Shown here: positions 41,491 through 53,822 of the stretch, piece after piece
Numbering within the stretch: position 1 is the stretch's first letter
Layout: each line of letters starts with the position of its first letter
NCBI GenBank assembly: GCA_032433765.1
Contig: JAVIAB010000073.1
Span: forward strand, 53,380,634 to 53,444,633
Origin: Megaustenia siamemsis
Taxonomy: Eukaryota; Mollusca; Gastropoda; Stylommatophora; Ariophantidae
Length of the DNA stretch: 64,000 nt
Direction: 5' to 3'
Position numbers and translations under genes: made by a program
The notes under the pieces: generated by a model
The model's input: the letters and a program-made list of their open reading frames with translations, nothing else
Databases searched by the model: none
Told to the model about the DNA's origin: nothing

Positions 41491-42790
41491 TAGGTATTTT
41501 ATAGGTACAGTGGATCGTTGAATTCTTTCACGAACTTCATTGTCATTGGTGATTAAATATGGAAGAGGTAATAAGAAAGGAAGATTTACTAATCTTGGAG
41601 CAAATATAGAATTATAATCAGTTTAGCATATAATTCTCGAGGCAATTTGAAGTATTTACACTGCATCATCTAGAAGTATGTATCCTAATATTTGTAATGT
41701 TCTGACTTCTCTGACTGCGCAGACCCGATGTCAGCCTTGTTAAGTAAATTTAAGCAAATTCTTGACTCAGCAAAGCAGACACACTTAGGTCAGCTTAAAT
41801 ATGACCCATCATGGAATGAACTCATTGTCATTTGAACGTGAAATTAGTAAACACACAATATCGGTGTTCAGTGTTCCGACCCAAAAGATGGATTCACAAC
41901 AAAGAATAGTAAATTAGTTGATACCGCTCTTATAGTTGATACCGCCCTCATAATTGTTGATACCGCTCTTATAGTTGATACCGCCTTTTTCAATTAACAG
42001 AAGAGTCTGACGAGCTGTGAATGGGTCTCCATCAGCGCAAGGCAAAAATGAAAAAAAAGCACGATCAAATTAATACACCATATTAAGCACGATGTAATTA
42101 AGGAGGCTTTACCAACTCGGCTACCCTCACAATTCACACATGATGACGCATGATGTCACGCAGCCCTAATTCGTGTAACGAAATCCATCACGGACTTCTT
42201 TCAAACTAACACCACACTTAACTGTGGACTACAGTAATACATTCGGGCTAATTTATTCATAGTTTGATTATTTGGGCCGTATCCAATCATAGATTCATCA
42301 AACATAATAAAAATGGTGTCAATAGGTCAACATACCATTCATCGTTCACCTCCCATTTGTTATAGTATTTCTTTAAACATTAACATCGTTAACAACATTA
42401 TCACGTTTCTGAGCTCTACCGAGAAGTTTTCGTAAGTGGGAGGAATAATGGACTCACCCCAGTGCAGTCACCATGAAGTGTGTATTTAATTAACATTTTT
42501 TTTTTCAAACCCAGATAGAAAGCAAAACACTAGATTACAAATTAATCAATAGGATAAACATCGCTGAAATAAAATATGTCAGACCCGTCCATAATGGACG
42601 TTACTTTGAGAGACGAAATGAAGAACTGAGAAGAAAGTTAGGAACAAACCCAAAAAAGGAATATTTAAAGACGCACCTTATAAAATGTTTAGCTCATAGC
42701 TCCCACATTCTATAGTGGACTCACCCAGAAAAGGACCTTTTGCAAGTCTCCAGAACAGGATATTTTGTGGACCTCCAGAACATGACATTT
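41491..42790. other. No recognised gene; short tandem repeat at 41920-41995
   Basis: GTTGATACCGC(T/C)CTTATA-type units repeat four times at about 41919-41990. A T-run at 42498-42507. No other structure seen. Confidence 0.5.
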
Positions 42791-42799
42791 TCAGGAGGC

Positions 42800-43168
42800 A
42801 GGGAGACAGACAGGAAGGAAGGAAGGGTTAGGAAGGAAGGAAGAAAGGAAGGAAGGAAGAAAGGGAGGGAGGGAGGGAGGAGGGGGGGGGGGGGGGGGGA
42901 GGGAGGGAGGGAGGAAGGAAGGAAGGAAGGAAGGAAGGAAGGAAGAAGGAAGGAAGGAAGGAAGGAAGAGGAAGGAAGGAAGGAAGGAAGGAAGGAAGGA
43001 AGGAAGGAAGGAAGGAAGGAAGGAAGGAAGGAAGGAAGGAAGGAAGGAAGGAAGGAAGGAAGGAAGGAAGGAAGGAAGGAAGGAAGGAAGGAAGGAAGGA
43101 AGGAAGGAAGGAAGGAAGGAAGGAAGGAAGGAAGGAAGGAAGGAAGGAAGGAAGGAAGGAAGGAAGGA
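42800..43168. repeat. (GGAA)n microsatellite with a G18 run, about 370 bp
   Basis: Nearly uninterrupted homopurine tract on the plus strand, (GGAA)n with GGGA blocks and an uninterrupted G run at about 42882-42899. The long Lys/Gly/Arg or Leu/Pro/Ser frames across it are artefacts. Confidence 0.98.
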
Positions 43169-43269
43169 CTTTGAACTTTAGGAATCATAATAGCGAGCGC
43201 TTTAAAATAACTTGGTCACCATCTCTCTTCTCCTGGGCTTCAGTTTCGTTGCTACCTTTCATCAAGTTC

Positions 43270-43515
43270 TTCCTCATCATCATCATCATCAAGTACCGGG
43301 CCTGCTGGCGTAGGTGATCATGTCTCTCCATAAATTGCAATCTCGACAGTTATTTATCATTTCTGCTGTTGACCTTCTGCCAAGCCATTCTCTTAAGCTG
43401 TCTGGTATTTTTTCTCTTTGCTTCCCTCTATCTCTTTGTCCCTCAATTTGTTCCAGCTGTTACAATATATTCCAGTTGTTCACTTCTCATTACATGAGAA
43501 TAGAACATTAATTTT
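43270..43515 (-). mobile_element. RTE-like LINE (family A) 3' end
   Basis: The plus strand shows the (ATC)n tail at 43276-43290, then AAGTACCGGGCCTGCTGGCG and TAGGTGATCATGTCTCTCC. It continues back through the GHVMRREQLEYIV-coding region (AATATATTCCAGTTGTTCAC, CTTCTCATTACATGA). Confidence 0.85.
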
Positions 43516-43850
43516 TCCCTACTATAACGAAAAATAAATATAAAATAAAATTAATTTGACAGATTGCTGTGTCGTATTGCCTGGAGCAGAGTTTGCATTA
43601 AGCTAATTACATCTCAATGTTAGCAATGACAGGAGTCATGAAACTCCTGACTGCAATAAGTTGGCCTTCTCGTACAGCCTGTTGTCACCGCTAATAGAAG
43701 GAGCTTAAGGGTGAACTGCGAACTCAGGTGACTGTAAGCTAAACCAATATACCTAGAAGACGCAGACTGGGGTTAGACGGAAGCACCTCACCAATAGAAG
43801 CTAAAAATACTTAAGCTAAACTACGGCAAATTTAGAGAATACCTCGGTGG
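43516..43850. other. No recognised feature
   Basis: Unique sequence; no coding trace. Confidence 0.45.
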
Positions 43851-43854
43851 TACC

Positions 43855-44010
43855 CTACTAGCATGACGTCATCAAGAAAGATTCACTCACAGCCAACTTT
43901 AGCGAAGGCTGCGCGCAACACAACTAGCGTGACGGCATCTAGAAAGATTCACTCACAGCCAACTTTAGCGAAGGCTGCGCGCAACACTACTAGCGCGACG
44001 TCTTCTGCTT
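43855..44010. repeat. Tandem duplication of about 69 bp
   Basis: AAGATTCACTCACAGCCAAC then TTTAGCGAAGGCTGCGCGCA occurs twice (43879-43918 and 43948-43987). A third partial CTACTAGCGCGACG edge follows. Confidence 0.85.
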
Positions 44011-44859
44011 TGAGAGCAGAGGAGATTGTTGGGTAGGATTCAGGGAGCCATCTATATGTGAACTAAAGGCGAACTTTGACCGCCAGGACCTCTAAAGTTG
44101 ACCGTGGCTAAACACGCTCTACCAGGAAGACCAGAAACTGTCAAACAACTTTTGTGAGAAAAAAAATATATTTAAACGTATATTACTGTTAAGAGTTAAC
44201 ATCATAGCATTCATCGCAAACGCATAGATCCTCATCCGCTTGTAAGATAATGAAGTGTGTGTACACTTGTGATTCCTGTAGCACACTGGTGCGTGTGTGC
44301 ATAGCTCCCTCCTGATAATCATTTAAAAAAACAAAACTCCTGTCATATGTCGAAAAGGCAAGCCGCGAGCACTAATTAAAAAAGAAAGATTACATAAACA
44401 AGATGTGTCAGGCAACTAAATAACATCACGGGCTATTTGTAACATACAAAACGTGTGTTGAGAAGAGCAATGTGGTTCAGCCCACCTCCCTGGAGGAGAA
44501 GCTATGTGGGACAGTTGATTCGCTTAAACAGACAGCTGACTTCATGAGAGAGTCTGGAATCCTACTCTGATTGAGTCTTGGTCGCAGAGAGAGAGAGAGA
44601 GAGAGACAAAGAAAACGTGTGTCAGAATAAATGCATTACGACTTGCAAATAAACGGCGGATCCAACATAAAATCGGCGCAATAACAACGTAAAGCTTAAC
44701 GTCTCATTTGTTTCTGGTTCTAAAATAAAATAATGTATATCCCATATTAAGTTATATTTCCACTTGATTACTTGAACATTTTAGGCTTGAAATTGCGTTT
44801 TATTCTATAAATGTTCTCCACTGACATGAAATGACAAAAGTGGTCACAAAGCTAGAAGC
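44011..44859. other. No recognised feature; (AG)n at 44588
   Basis: A short (GA)n run at 44587-44604. No coding trace. Confidence 0.45.
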
Positions 44860-44870
44860 TAACAATATAT

Positions 44871-45130
44871 AAACAATGAAGTAAAGTACCCGCGTCACGC
44901 CAAGTGGCGTATAGGGAATATAGTGTTAGTGACCCTATATTTTACAGACCTTCAGCACATGATTTTTGGGGTAATGTGGTCGGTATTACGCCCGTGCTGC
45001 TTTACTTTCCCCCAAAAAAATCCGGTACCCATTTAAGGCTGGGTGAACCAGGAAGCCGTCGGTTGGGATCGAACCCTACCCATTGTCCTTTGTAGTTTAG
45101 TTCACTAACCACTGAGCTATCGCGGCTCCC
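44871..45130 (-). mobile_element. tRNA-derived SINE (family A), full length, 11 bp TSD
   Basis: Minus strand: GGGAGCCGCGATAGCTCAGT head, GGTTCGATCC box B, body to ...TTGGCGTGACGCGGGTACTT. Flanked by TAACAATATAT at 44860-44870 and 45131-45141. The best-preserved copy for deriving a consensus. Confidence 0.92.
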
Positions 45131-45141
45131 TAACAATATAT

Positions 45142-46705
45142 GCTCAATGATAATATGTGTATATCTCTTTCACATCGATACAGAATTAGACTGTTTAAAC
45201 AGCAGAGCTGACACGAACTCTTAAAAAAATGAAATTAGAAACATTTACCATAACTACACGGCATTAATCACAAGAACTTGAGACCATAGTTCGCTGGATT
45301 ATTGAGACTACGGTGTATGTGTCTGACTGCTTGCTGATAATCTTTGAAACATTTAACAGACATATTTGAGTTTCCTCGCCTTAGATTGATCCCAGATAGT
45401 ACAATAGTAGGGGAGGGGGAGGTAGCTTGGACGGAAAATGTGCAATAAATCTAGAAGACAAAGAAGACATTGTTTTAAAGTTTTGATAATGACTTATTTC
45501 ACTGAATGAGAAGGCAAGAGAATATAAAATGCTGAAAGGAAAAACAGGAATCAAAGAACAAATTAAATAATAAAGTAGCTTATGAACCAACATCTAACAG
45601 TTAAATAAAATAACTAACCAACCAAGCAGGGAAATTCAACAACTAATCAGTCTGGCCAAAACAACACAGCTAGCATGAAACTGAAGACTGCATCTTTCCA
45701 TTATCAATGTTAGCATCTGTGTGCTTCAACATTTTCTAATGACTTGAGCCTTGAAACATTCATGGCCACTGACACGGAACCAGACTGCTTCTTCTTCACG
45801 AAGATAAAATACATAACCATATGAGCGCTAAACCGGTGTCCGCCCGATGGTATTGAGATATGTTATTGAGTGATTATCTTTTGTAGATCCTGCCTTATAA
45901 CTTGTTTTACATCCCGTTTTAGATAACATTTGTACCGTGCGCTTCTATACACATGTGTGAAGAATGAATGAATTCTTTTCTTTTATTTTTCTTCATTTCC
46001 TTTCGTAGCGTTCGTGTGTTGAGCGTGATACAAGGTTGTAGTTTTCGCTCTTTTGGCAGCTTCACTCATTGTCAGTAAATGTTGTAGCGTTTTGTTGATG
46101 TTGTAGCGTTTTGTTGATGTTGTAGCGCTTTGTTGATGTTGTCTGTGCATCTCACTCTGGGTCTGCGACTTGCTCTTCTCCTCATTTAACATATGTACAC
46201 TAAGAAATCACAGTTCATTCTTTATAGATGGGCAAACCAGTATATTTGTTGTTTCTGTACGTAGCTTATGAATAATACTCAATACCTACTCTTTCCCTTA
46301 TGTCATTTCTGATTGTCATTTCAGGTCACTTCAAGCGCTTTTCTCGAATATCATATATTTTTGTGGTGACAAGCTTTCATTTGTACTTAGATGTAAGTGA
46401 CCATGTTGTATCTCGTTTAGAGACCTAGCTTGTTGCGAACTAATATTTCCGATCATCAGTGTTGTAATAATCTCCTTATTGGAAACTGTGCGGCACTGAT
46501 TACAAACCAAACAACAGAATAACTCGCCTATCGGCTTGCTGGGCCTGATACAGGATCATCCTTACTCTGCATGTGAAATTAATGGAATATACTCCATAGA
46601 TACTAAAATCACATTTTTATGTACATTTGACACCTAACACACGCAACATTAAAAGATACTCAGCTTGTTTACTCCAGCTTGAACAATTTCATTACAACAT
46701 TCTCA
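45142..46705. other. No recognised gene; short 19 bp repeat at 46080
   Basis: TGTTGATGTTGTAGCGTTT occurs about three times at 46078-46140. Otherwise unique. Confidence 0.45.
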
Positions 46706-46710
46706 ACTAT

Positions 46711-46779
46711 GGTTATGGAAGGCCCCGGTATTACTGCGAACGAATTAAAATCCATAATTGCTCAACCGCCCGTGCCAGT
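46711..46779 (+). repeat. 69 bp segment shared with 38.14 kb
   Basis: GGTTATGGAAGGCCCCGGTA ... CGAATTAAAATCCATAATTG ... CCGCCCGTGCCAGT, with about six mismatches to 38141-38209. Similarity stops abruptly on both sides. Confidence 0.75.
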
Positions 46780-46999
46780 TAATGCCCAGCACAAAATCAC
46801 GTTATATTCACAGATAGGTCCGTCCTCAGAAGACACTTGAGTGGTTGGAGTTTTGTTAGTGGGAAAGTATCTAAAACAATTTGACATTATGATTTTAGCA
46901 AACGTTCGTCAGTAGAACAGCTACGCAACACTACAGACAGGATTTCCTGTCCCTCAGTAATGTCTTTTTTCTATCTTTTTTTTTTCTTTGGTTACTTCT

Positions 47000-47215
47000 T
47001 TTCCCTGTCTTTTTCCCGATACCACACATACTTTTGATATGTGGAAGAAGGCCGGAAAAGGAAGGGAATGGTTGAAAGTTAAAGTCATCTGACAGACTGA
47101 GGCACTAAACTGGGCTGCCAACATCAAGAGATGGACGGTGTGTATCATGCAGGTAGAATGAAAGGACGCTATGTAACAGCCATCGATGCAGGAATGGCAC
47201 ATGATGAGGATACCC
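47000..47215 (+). mobile_element. RTE-like LINE (family B) terminal relic
   Basis: AACATCAAGAGATGGAC then AGCCATCGATGCAGGAATGG, then GGCACATGATGAGGA, aligns by eye with the NIKRW...CGDGT end of the copy at 57.49-58.10 kb. Strongly decayed. Confidence 0.55.
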
Positions 47216-48060
47216 CAGAAACTAGATAACGCCCTATATTCGTGTATCACTCCATCACATGCCAAATACTGTATATGCTTGGCATTGTGAAACACCAAAC
47301 GACAAAAACAACGCCGGTACATATTTTGTAAGTGGGTAGCTTTCAAAATAATAGCATCTATAGGAGAGCGCAGAAACTATACACATAAACAATACACAAA
47401 TACATTAATTCTATCTCGGGAAAAAAAAAAACCAATTACAACAGATACGAAACAAAGAAAATATCATAGGCATCATAATATGAATTGTTAGAAAATAAAA
47501 TTCGCGTTATAATTGAAATGATAGAATCTAACTTTCTAAAAAACAAAACAAAAAACACTCGATATCTCGCCGGTACGATCGAGTAACTATTCTCCGCTGA
47601 AATATCATTGTGTGATGAATTCTTCTCTAACTGCTACATCATCAAACCACAATCTTAACAAGTTGAAAGAAAGGAATAGCCAGCATAAGTCTTGTAACAT
47701 CTGCATTCAGCTTGCCCGTGTATGGCGGTACTCAAAATGGCTACACGTGACTTCTCTGTTCTTCTGAGCGATCATCACAGCGTGAATCTTCCCCGAACTT
47801 TTCTAGTTCCAAATTATTTTGTACAAATTATGTATTAATTTTTGTTTTAATACAGTGTGGGGTGTGTGTGTGTGTTGTATGTTTGTTCCTGCTGAAGGCC
47901 TATTGAGCCGAAACGTCGTTCTAATTTATGTCGTCCGCTTATTACGTAAAGCTTTAACTATACTGTTTTGTTCTATTTTTTTTTGTTCTAGATATTTGTT
48001 CTAAATATTTTTTTTCATTCTCTCGACTTCTCTGTTCATCATCTTTGGGGCATGATTGTT
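47216..48060. other. No recognised gene; hammerhead-like string at 47890
   Basis: CTGAAGGCCTATTGAGCCGAAACGTC at 47892-47917 resembles a CUGA...GAAAC arrangement often seen in invertebrate repeats. See findings. (TG)n at 47861-47873. Confidence 0.4.
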
Positions 48061-48064
48061 CTCG

Positions 48065-49440
48065 TAGAATATGTTCAGCAGTTATGTTTTTATATGTTCA
48101 GCGGTTATGTTTTTATATGTTCAGCGGTTATGTTTTTATATGTTCAGCGGTTATGTTTTTATATGTTCAGCGGTTATGTTTTTATATGTTCAGCAGTTAT
48201 GTTTTTATATGTTCAGCGGTTATGTTTTTATATGTTCAGCAGTTATGTTTTTATATGTTCAGCGGTTATGTTTTTATATGTTCAGCGGTTATGTTTTTAT
48301 ATGTTCAGCAGTTATATTTTTATATGTTCAGCAGTTATGTTTTTATATGTTCAGCTGTTATGTTTTTTATATATCCAGCGGTTATGTTTTATATGTTCAG
48401 CAGCTATGTTTTTATATGTTCAGCAGTTATGTTTTTATATGTTCAGCGGTTATGTTTTTATGTTCAACAGTTATGTTTTTATATGTTCAGCGGTTGTTTT
48501 TATATGTTCAGCAGTTATGTTTTCAGAATATGTGTTCAGCAGTTATGTTTTCCCAATATGTTCAGCAGTTATGGTTTAAGAATATGTTCAGCAGTTATGT
48601 TTTCAGAATATGTTCAGCAGTTATGTTTATAGAATATGTTCAGCAGTTATGTTTATAGAATATGTTCAGCAGTTATGTTTTCAGAATATGTTCAGCAGTT
48701 ATGTTATAGAATATGTTCAGCAGTTATGTTTTCAGAATATGTTCAGCAGTTATGTTTTCAGAATATGTTCAGCAGTTATGTTTATAGAATATGTTCAGCA
48801 GTTATGTTTTCATATGTTCAGCGGTTATGTTTTTATGTTCAGCAGTTATGTTTTTATATGTTCAGCAGTTGTTTTTATATGTTCAGCGGTTATGTTTTTA
48901 TACGTTCAGCAGTTATGTTTTCAGAATATGTGTTCAGCAGTTATGTTTCCCAATATGTTCAGCAGTTATGTTTTAAGAATATGTTCAGCAGTTATGTTTT
49001 CAGAATATGTTCAGCAGTTATGTTTTCAAAATATGTTCTGCAGTTATGTTTTCAGAATATGTTCAGCAGTTATGTTTATAGAATATGTTCAGCAGTTATG
49101 TTTTCAGAATATGTTCAGCAGTTATGTTTTCAAAATATGTTCAGCAGTTATGTATATAGAATATGTTCAGCAGTTATGTTTATAGAATATGTTCAGCAGT
49201 TATGTTTTCAAATATGTTCAGCAGTTATGTTTTCAAAATATGTTCAGCAGTTATGTTTATAGAATATGTTCAGCAGTTATGTTTATAGAATATGTTCAGC
49301 AGTTATGTTTATAGAATATGTTCAGCAGTTATGTTTTCCCAATATGTTCAGCAGTTATGTTTTCAGAATATGTTCAGCAGTTATGTTTTCAGAATATGTT
49401 CAGCAGTTGTGTTTTCAGAGAATATGTTCAGCAGTCACAT
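48065..49440. repeat. 23/26 bp minisatellite, about 55 units
   Basis: ATGTTCAGC(A/G)GTTATGTTTT is constant. 48071-48500 uses TTTTTAT spacers (23 bp period); 48520-49430 mostly uses TTTTCAGAAT or TTTATAGAAT spacers (26 bp), with a return to the 23 bp form at about 48800-48910. All three plus frames stay open over long stretches, which is an artefact of stop-free units. Confidence 0.97.
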
Positions 49441-49589
49441 TTATCCGAGGTTTCAATCCTTTTGGGTGTTGAAATGATGAAACGGCTAATTTTTTGTGTT
49501 ATATTCGAAATCAATGTTCCTTGTTTTTTCTTTTGAGTTTTTGGTAGACATAATGTGTTCTTGTTTCCCTGGTGTTCCATATTCCATTG

Positions 49590-49795
49590 TGTTTGAGTTT
49601 GCAGCAAGATATTTTGCCTGCACCTTGCAGCCTAATGTATACGATTTCAACTTGATATTTATTGGTACTGGGTTGCCTTCCTTCTCGATCCATACACAGT
49701 TGGCCAGATTGATTAGTCTGTTTTTAGAGCCACATGGAGGAGGTTAAAGTAAGGTCTTGAATAGCTGTTGGTCACTGATCCTGTCGCACTCATTT
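49590..49795 (+). repeat. Diverged family C repeat relic
   Basis: CACCTTGCAGCCTAATGTATAC, TACTGGGTTGCCTTCCTTCT, TTTTTAGAGCCACATGGAGG and GATCCTGTCGCA follow the order of landmarks in the 40.48 kb copy, but with heavy divergence. Confidence 0.55.
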
Positions 49796-49809
49796 TGCTT
49801 TTAAGGGTA

Positions 49810-50025
49810 AGTCACTGACGCTTTTAGATAAGGTGTTCCTGACGCTTTTAGATAAGGTGTTCCTGACGCGTTTAGATAAGGTGTTCCTGGCGCTTTTAGA
49901 TAAGGTGTTCCTGACGCTTTTAGATAAGGTGTTCCTGACGCTTTTAGATAAGGTGTTCCTGACGCTTTAGATAAGGTGTTCCTGACGCTTTTAGATAAGG
50001 TGTTCCTGACGCTTTGACTCGTTGC
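49810..50025. repeat. 24 bp minisatellite, about 8 units
   Basis: Unit GACGCTTTTAGATAAGGTGT / TCCT, with one 23 bp unit (TTTAG). Highly homogeneous, suggesting recent expansion or gene conversion. Confidence 0.95.
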
Positions 50026-50289
50026 TTTCTGTTAATCTTCTGTCCATATAATCTTGCAAACCCATTTTTGGTTGAAATTTACAAGAGCGTGTTAATTGTC
50101 TTTGCGTGACTAATTATTGTTTTCGCTTCAATTCTCTTTTTTATTTCTGTTTTCGCGGTCAAGTGTTTTAATTGCTGAATTAGGAATGGGATGTTTGATA
50201 ACGTAACGTTTGTAATGAATTCTTACTTGCCATTAATGGTTTTCAAAAACAGTATTAAAACACATAATGAACTGAATATTTGTTGTTGT

Positions 50290-50450
50290 TGCTGTTGTTG
50301 TTGCGTTCGCCAGCTTTCAACTCTGACGAAGTCCCTAGAGACTAGGAACTGAATTTTGCGTGTTAATCCATTTTTCCCTGGCAGCCGTGTGCACAGGGGT
50401 CCCTCGCGACACAGGCAGATAACTCCGACTTCAGAGGTACTCATGTTTTT
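50290..50450 (-). mobile_element. SINE (family B) 3' fragment
   Basis: Reverse complement of the family-B body: AGTACCTCTGAAGTCGGAGT, then GGGACTTCGTCAGAGTTGAA and AGCTGGCGAACGCAACAAC. The tRNA head is missing. Confidence 0.8.
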
Positions 50451-50594
50451 TTTCGTCGATGAGTAACTGACGTTTCAAGCCGGGGGCCTCGCTGCTGAGA
50501 CCAGGGGTGGTTATCGCAGAGAGAAATCATAAATAAAAATCCGAACAACTGAATATTTAACATACAATATAACGAATTATAATGTAACATATAA

Positions 50595-50840
50595 TAAATA
50601 TGATTATAGATTCAGGTGATATACCATTTAATGAGAAGAGAACAACTGGAATATATTGTAACAACTAGAAAAATTGAGGGACAAAGAGATAGAGGGAAGC
50701 AAAGAGAAAAAATACCAGACAGCTTAAGAGAATGGCGTGGCAGAAGGTCAACAACAGAAATGATAAATAACTGTCGAGATCGAAAATTGTGGAGAGACAT
50801 GATCACCTACGCCAGCAGGCCTGGTACTTGATGAAGATAG
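50595..50840 (+). mobile_element. RTE-like LINE (family A) 3' end
   Basis: Clean coding of YHLMRREQLEYIVTTRKIEG, QRDRGKQREKIPDSLREW, then RKLWRDMITYASRPGT, stop, GATGAAGATAG. The best-preserved family-A terminus on the plus strand, 5'-truncated to about 240 bp. Confidence 0.9.
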
Positions 50841-51342
50841 ACTCAGGAGCAGATCTTGAATAGGGCCACTTCGATGGGTCTTTGGTTGCCCGTAAGGTTT
50901 TTGCTTTCCTCTTCGAGAGGTGGGACCCGTAAATTTGACTGCTAAGGAAAATAGGTCGGGTTCGATCCTGTCGAGTAGTGCATTTTTATAGCAATGAAAG
51001 CGACACTGATCACATTACCGATAAAATTAATAATAAACAAATAATGAGTCGAATGTATATATATAAAATATGGTCGGTACAACACCATATTGCCTATATG
51101 TCGCGTGACTGGGCTCTTTTCTTTTATCTTATCTTTCTCCTTGGCAAAGTACAACACGCTCAACCTTAGACTATGTCTCTTATTCATTATATCATTTTTC
51201 GTTCGTTAACTAAATGTAGTACTACAATGCAGGATAAGGTTAACTATTTATGGGTAGTCATTCCTTTGGCGTCTTTTTTTATATATTTGATGTAATCAAA
51301 ACCATATTGGTACACTGTCCATATTTTGATCATGGCTTTTCA
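50841..51342. other. No recognised gene
   Basis: A GGTCGGGTTCGATCCTGTCGAG string at 50955-50976 is box-B-like and may be an isolated SINE scrap. Confidence 0.35.
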
Positions 51343-51351
51343 TTCACTGCT

Positions 51352-51607
51352 GGGAGCCGCCATAGCTCAGTGGTTAGTGAACTGGACTACAAACGACAAG
51401 ATGTCTGTTCGATCCTGATCGACGGCTTCCGGGTTCACCTAGCCTTTAAACGGGTACCGAATTCTTTTCTGGGAAGTAAAGCGGCACGGGCGTAATACTG
51501 ACCACATTACTTAAAATATCATGTGAAGAAGGTCTGTAAAAATTATAGTCACTAACACCATATTCCCTATACTTGGGATGACGGGGCTCTACTTTTTAAA
51601 CTGTTCC
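51352..51607 (+). mobile_element. tRNA-derived SINE (family A), plus orientation, 9 bp TSD
   Basis: GGGAGCCGCCATAGCTCAGT head with GTTCGATCC box B, through to TTGGGATGACGGGGCTCTAC. Flanked by TTCACTGCT at 51343-51351 and 51608-51616. The only plus-oriented copy in the window. Confidence 0.9.
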
Positions 51608-51616
51608 TTCACTGCT

Positions 51617-53766
51617 ACAATTCTACAGGCTATCACTGATATATGGATCGTCCCAACCCACTAAATTTTGCAGAGTGAGGAACGCTATACAGATTGTAAC
51701 CCTTGCAAGAATACTTCAACTTCTGTTCAAATATCACAACATATTGCTGCCTCTGGTCTAGAGATAGAGAGGCGGTCACAGGTAACATTTTAAACAGGTG
51801 TAGTTTAGACTTTTCGTAAACTGTGTCCCCACACGACAGCCAACCAGGTTGTTACAACCTTCCCCACTTAATACATTCCAGGCGAGTCTATAAAAACGTC
51901 TGTGTCAATAATACTGGGTTCACAAGACTTCACTGTTTGCGTAGTGAGTGAGCTTAAGCGAGGGTAAATTATAGGAGGGGTTTTGAACTGAGGGCAGAGA
52001 AGATTGTCATTCACTTGTGGACAAAAGGATGTGATGGAGACCTGAGGTACATGGGAAGGTAGGAAAGTATAACGTGCAAAGAGAGGGTAACAAAAGAGTG
52101 AAATTCCGCAGTATGTGTTTCCCTTCGTCGCTGAATGAAAATAAGGAATGAGAGAGAGGGAAAGATTGTGGAGATGATTATACGTCTGTTGGATGTGGAG
52201 AAGGGGAGGGTTGTAGGAACTGAGAGATGAGGAGTTGCATAAATTAAGGACAGCGATGATGGAAGTAGGGGAGTGAAGGTGGCAGGGGGAAAGATGAGAG
52301 TGATTGTGGAAATGAGGAGTTGAGGATGATCGGAAACGAGGATGACTGTCGAAATGATGCGTTGCCATGAGGATATAAGAAGGTGAGGGTGAATGGGAAA
52401 CGAGGATGACTGTGGTGAAGATGCGTTGCCACATGATGATAGTGGAAATAAAGGGCTAGGTGAGGAAGATTGGGGAAATTCTCAAGTAAAAATGTGAAAA
52501 TATGAGAGATAAGTAAGAGTGGAGGATACAACTAATAAGGAAAATAAAATGTGAGTTATTCGGAGAATGCCCACATATAGTTAAGAGTTCTTCATCAGAA
52601 AGTATGGAGCACAATTTTGTCAGGAAAAAAATACCTGTTCAATGATTACTGGCAAATTATAGTACCTATGTGGATATAATTACAATAGATTATAACTCTT
52701 GATTGATTGAAAGCTTGTGGATGAAGGGAGCTCATAAAAATAAGTTCCTGATCAAGATTAATAAGACGGAAACAAAAAAGATTTCTTTTTAATCAGTGAG
52801 AAAAATAGTTGAATACGCTAATAATAAACAATTGAAATCTGTATTAGTAAGATGAACACAATAAAAATAAAAGACAAAATTAACTACATTAGAATTGAAA
52901 GTGAAGATCAACATTGGATGGATCAAATTTAACAAATTCAGCATGAAAAAGATCACATTAAATAAAAACTAAATTAATGCGATCAGTGTCAATATAATTA
53001 AACCCCAGAACAAAATAGCAAAATGAAGGAAGCGAAATAATTATAGTGGGGGCCCATGGGTTCCCCCTGAAGTATAGGAAGATATAAGTAAAGCACACAC
53101 ACACACAAAATAGATCTCCAAAGAAGCACAAAATATTACAATCGTATATATCTCCAGTTTGTACACATATTGCAATACAAATACTCATTACAATCTGTAA
53201 CCAAAATTAAAAAAAACATCAATATAAATTAATTTATCGGGCATAAATACCTTGAATAAAAACTATAAGTGTAAGATCCAAGCAACATAACTTGTAAAGC
53301 AAACGAGTAAATGAAAAGCTGCAGCTAACAAACGAAACTTTTATACGAAACGATAGGCCGAGCCCTCCCTTGTGGCCTTCCTTTTCCGTTGTGGGCTGTT
53401 TCCACTTAAGGATAGTTGAGTAAAGCCGAGTTTTTGAGTTCACGAAACTTATCTCAGCCAAAATAATATTTGAAACACATTCTGGCGAGGCCCCGTTCAC
53501 AACTAACAGCTGACATCATTGTGTCCTGGCTATGCGAGAAAAATATGTGATATGTACAAACAACACACAGGCACAGTCTTATCTAGATTTCTATTTATTG
53601 AGTCACGGTGAATGGGCCGCCTGTGTGTTGTATAGTTCAGTTTTGAATGAGGTCTTTGTACGTGTATACAATTATCTGTGGCTGGTATGGAAGGCACACA
53701 ACATTCCAGTATTGTGTACTTTATAAAACGATGTAATGGTTTCTAAAGCAGCTCCATTTGTAACTT

Positions 53767-53822
<56 letters not shown>

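Noticed and set aside
42721..43188. Frames of Lys/Gly/Arg/Glu or Pro/Ser/Leu/Phe repeats
   Set aside because: Artefacts of the (GGAA)n tract.
48045..49536. Overlapping frames of about 200 codons in all three plus frames
   Set aside because: The 23/26 bp minisatellite unit contains no stop in several frames; a real coding repeat would keep one frame and a period divisible by three.
51868..52531. 188- and 95-codon minus-strand Ser/His/Pro-rich frames
   Set aside because: Produced by purine-rich repeats on the plus strand; overlapping frames are both open, which is typical of biased composition.
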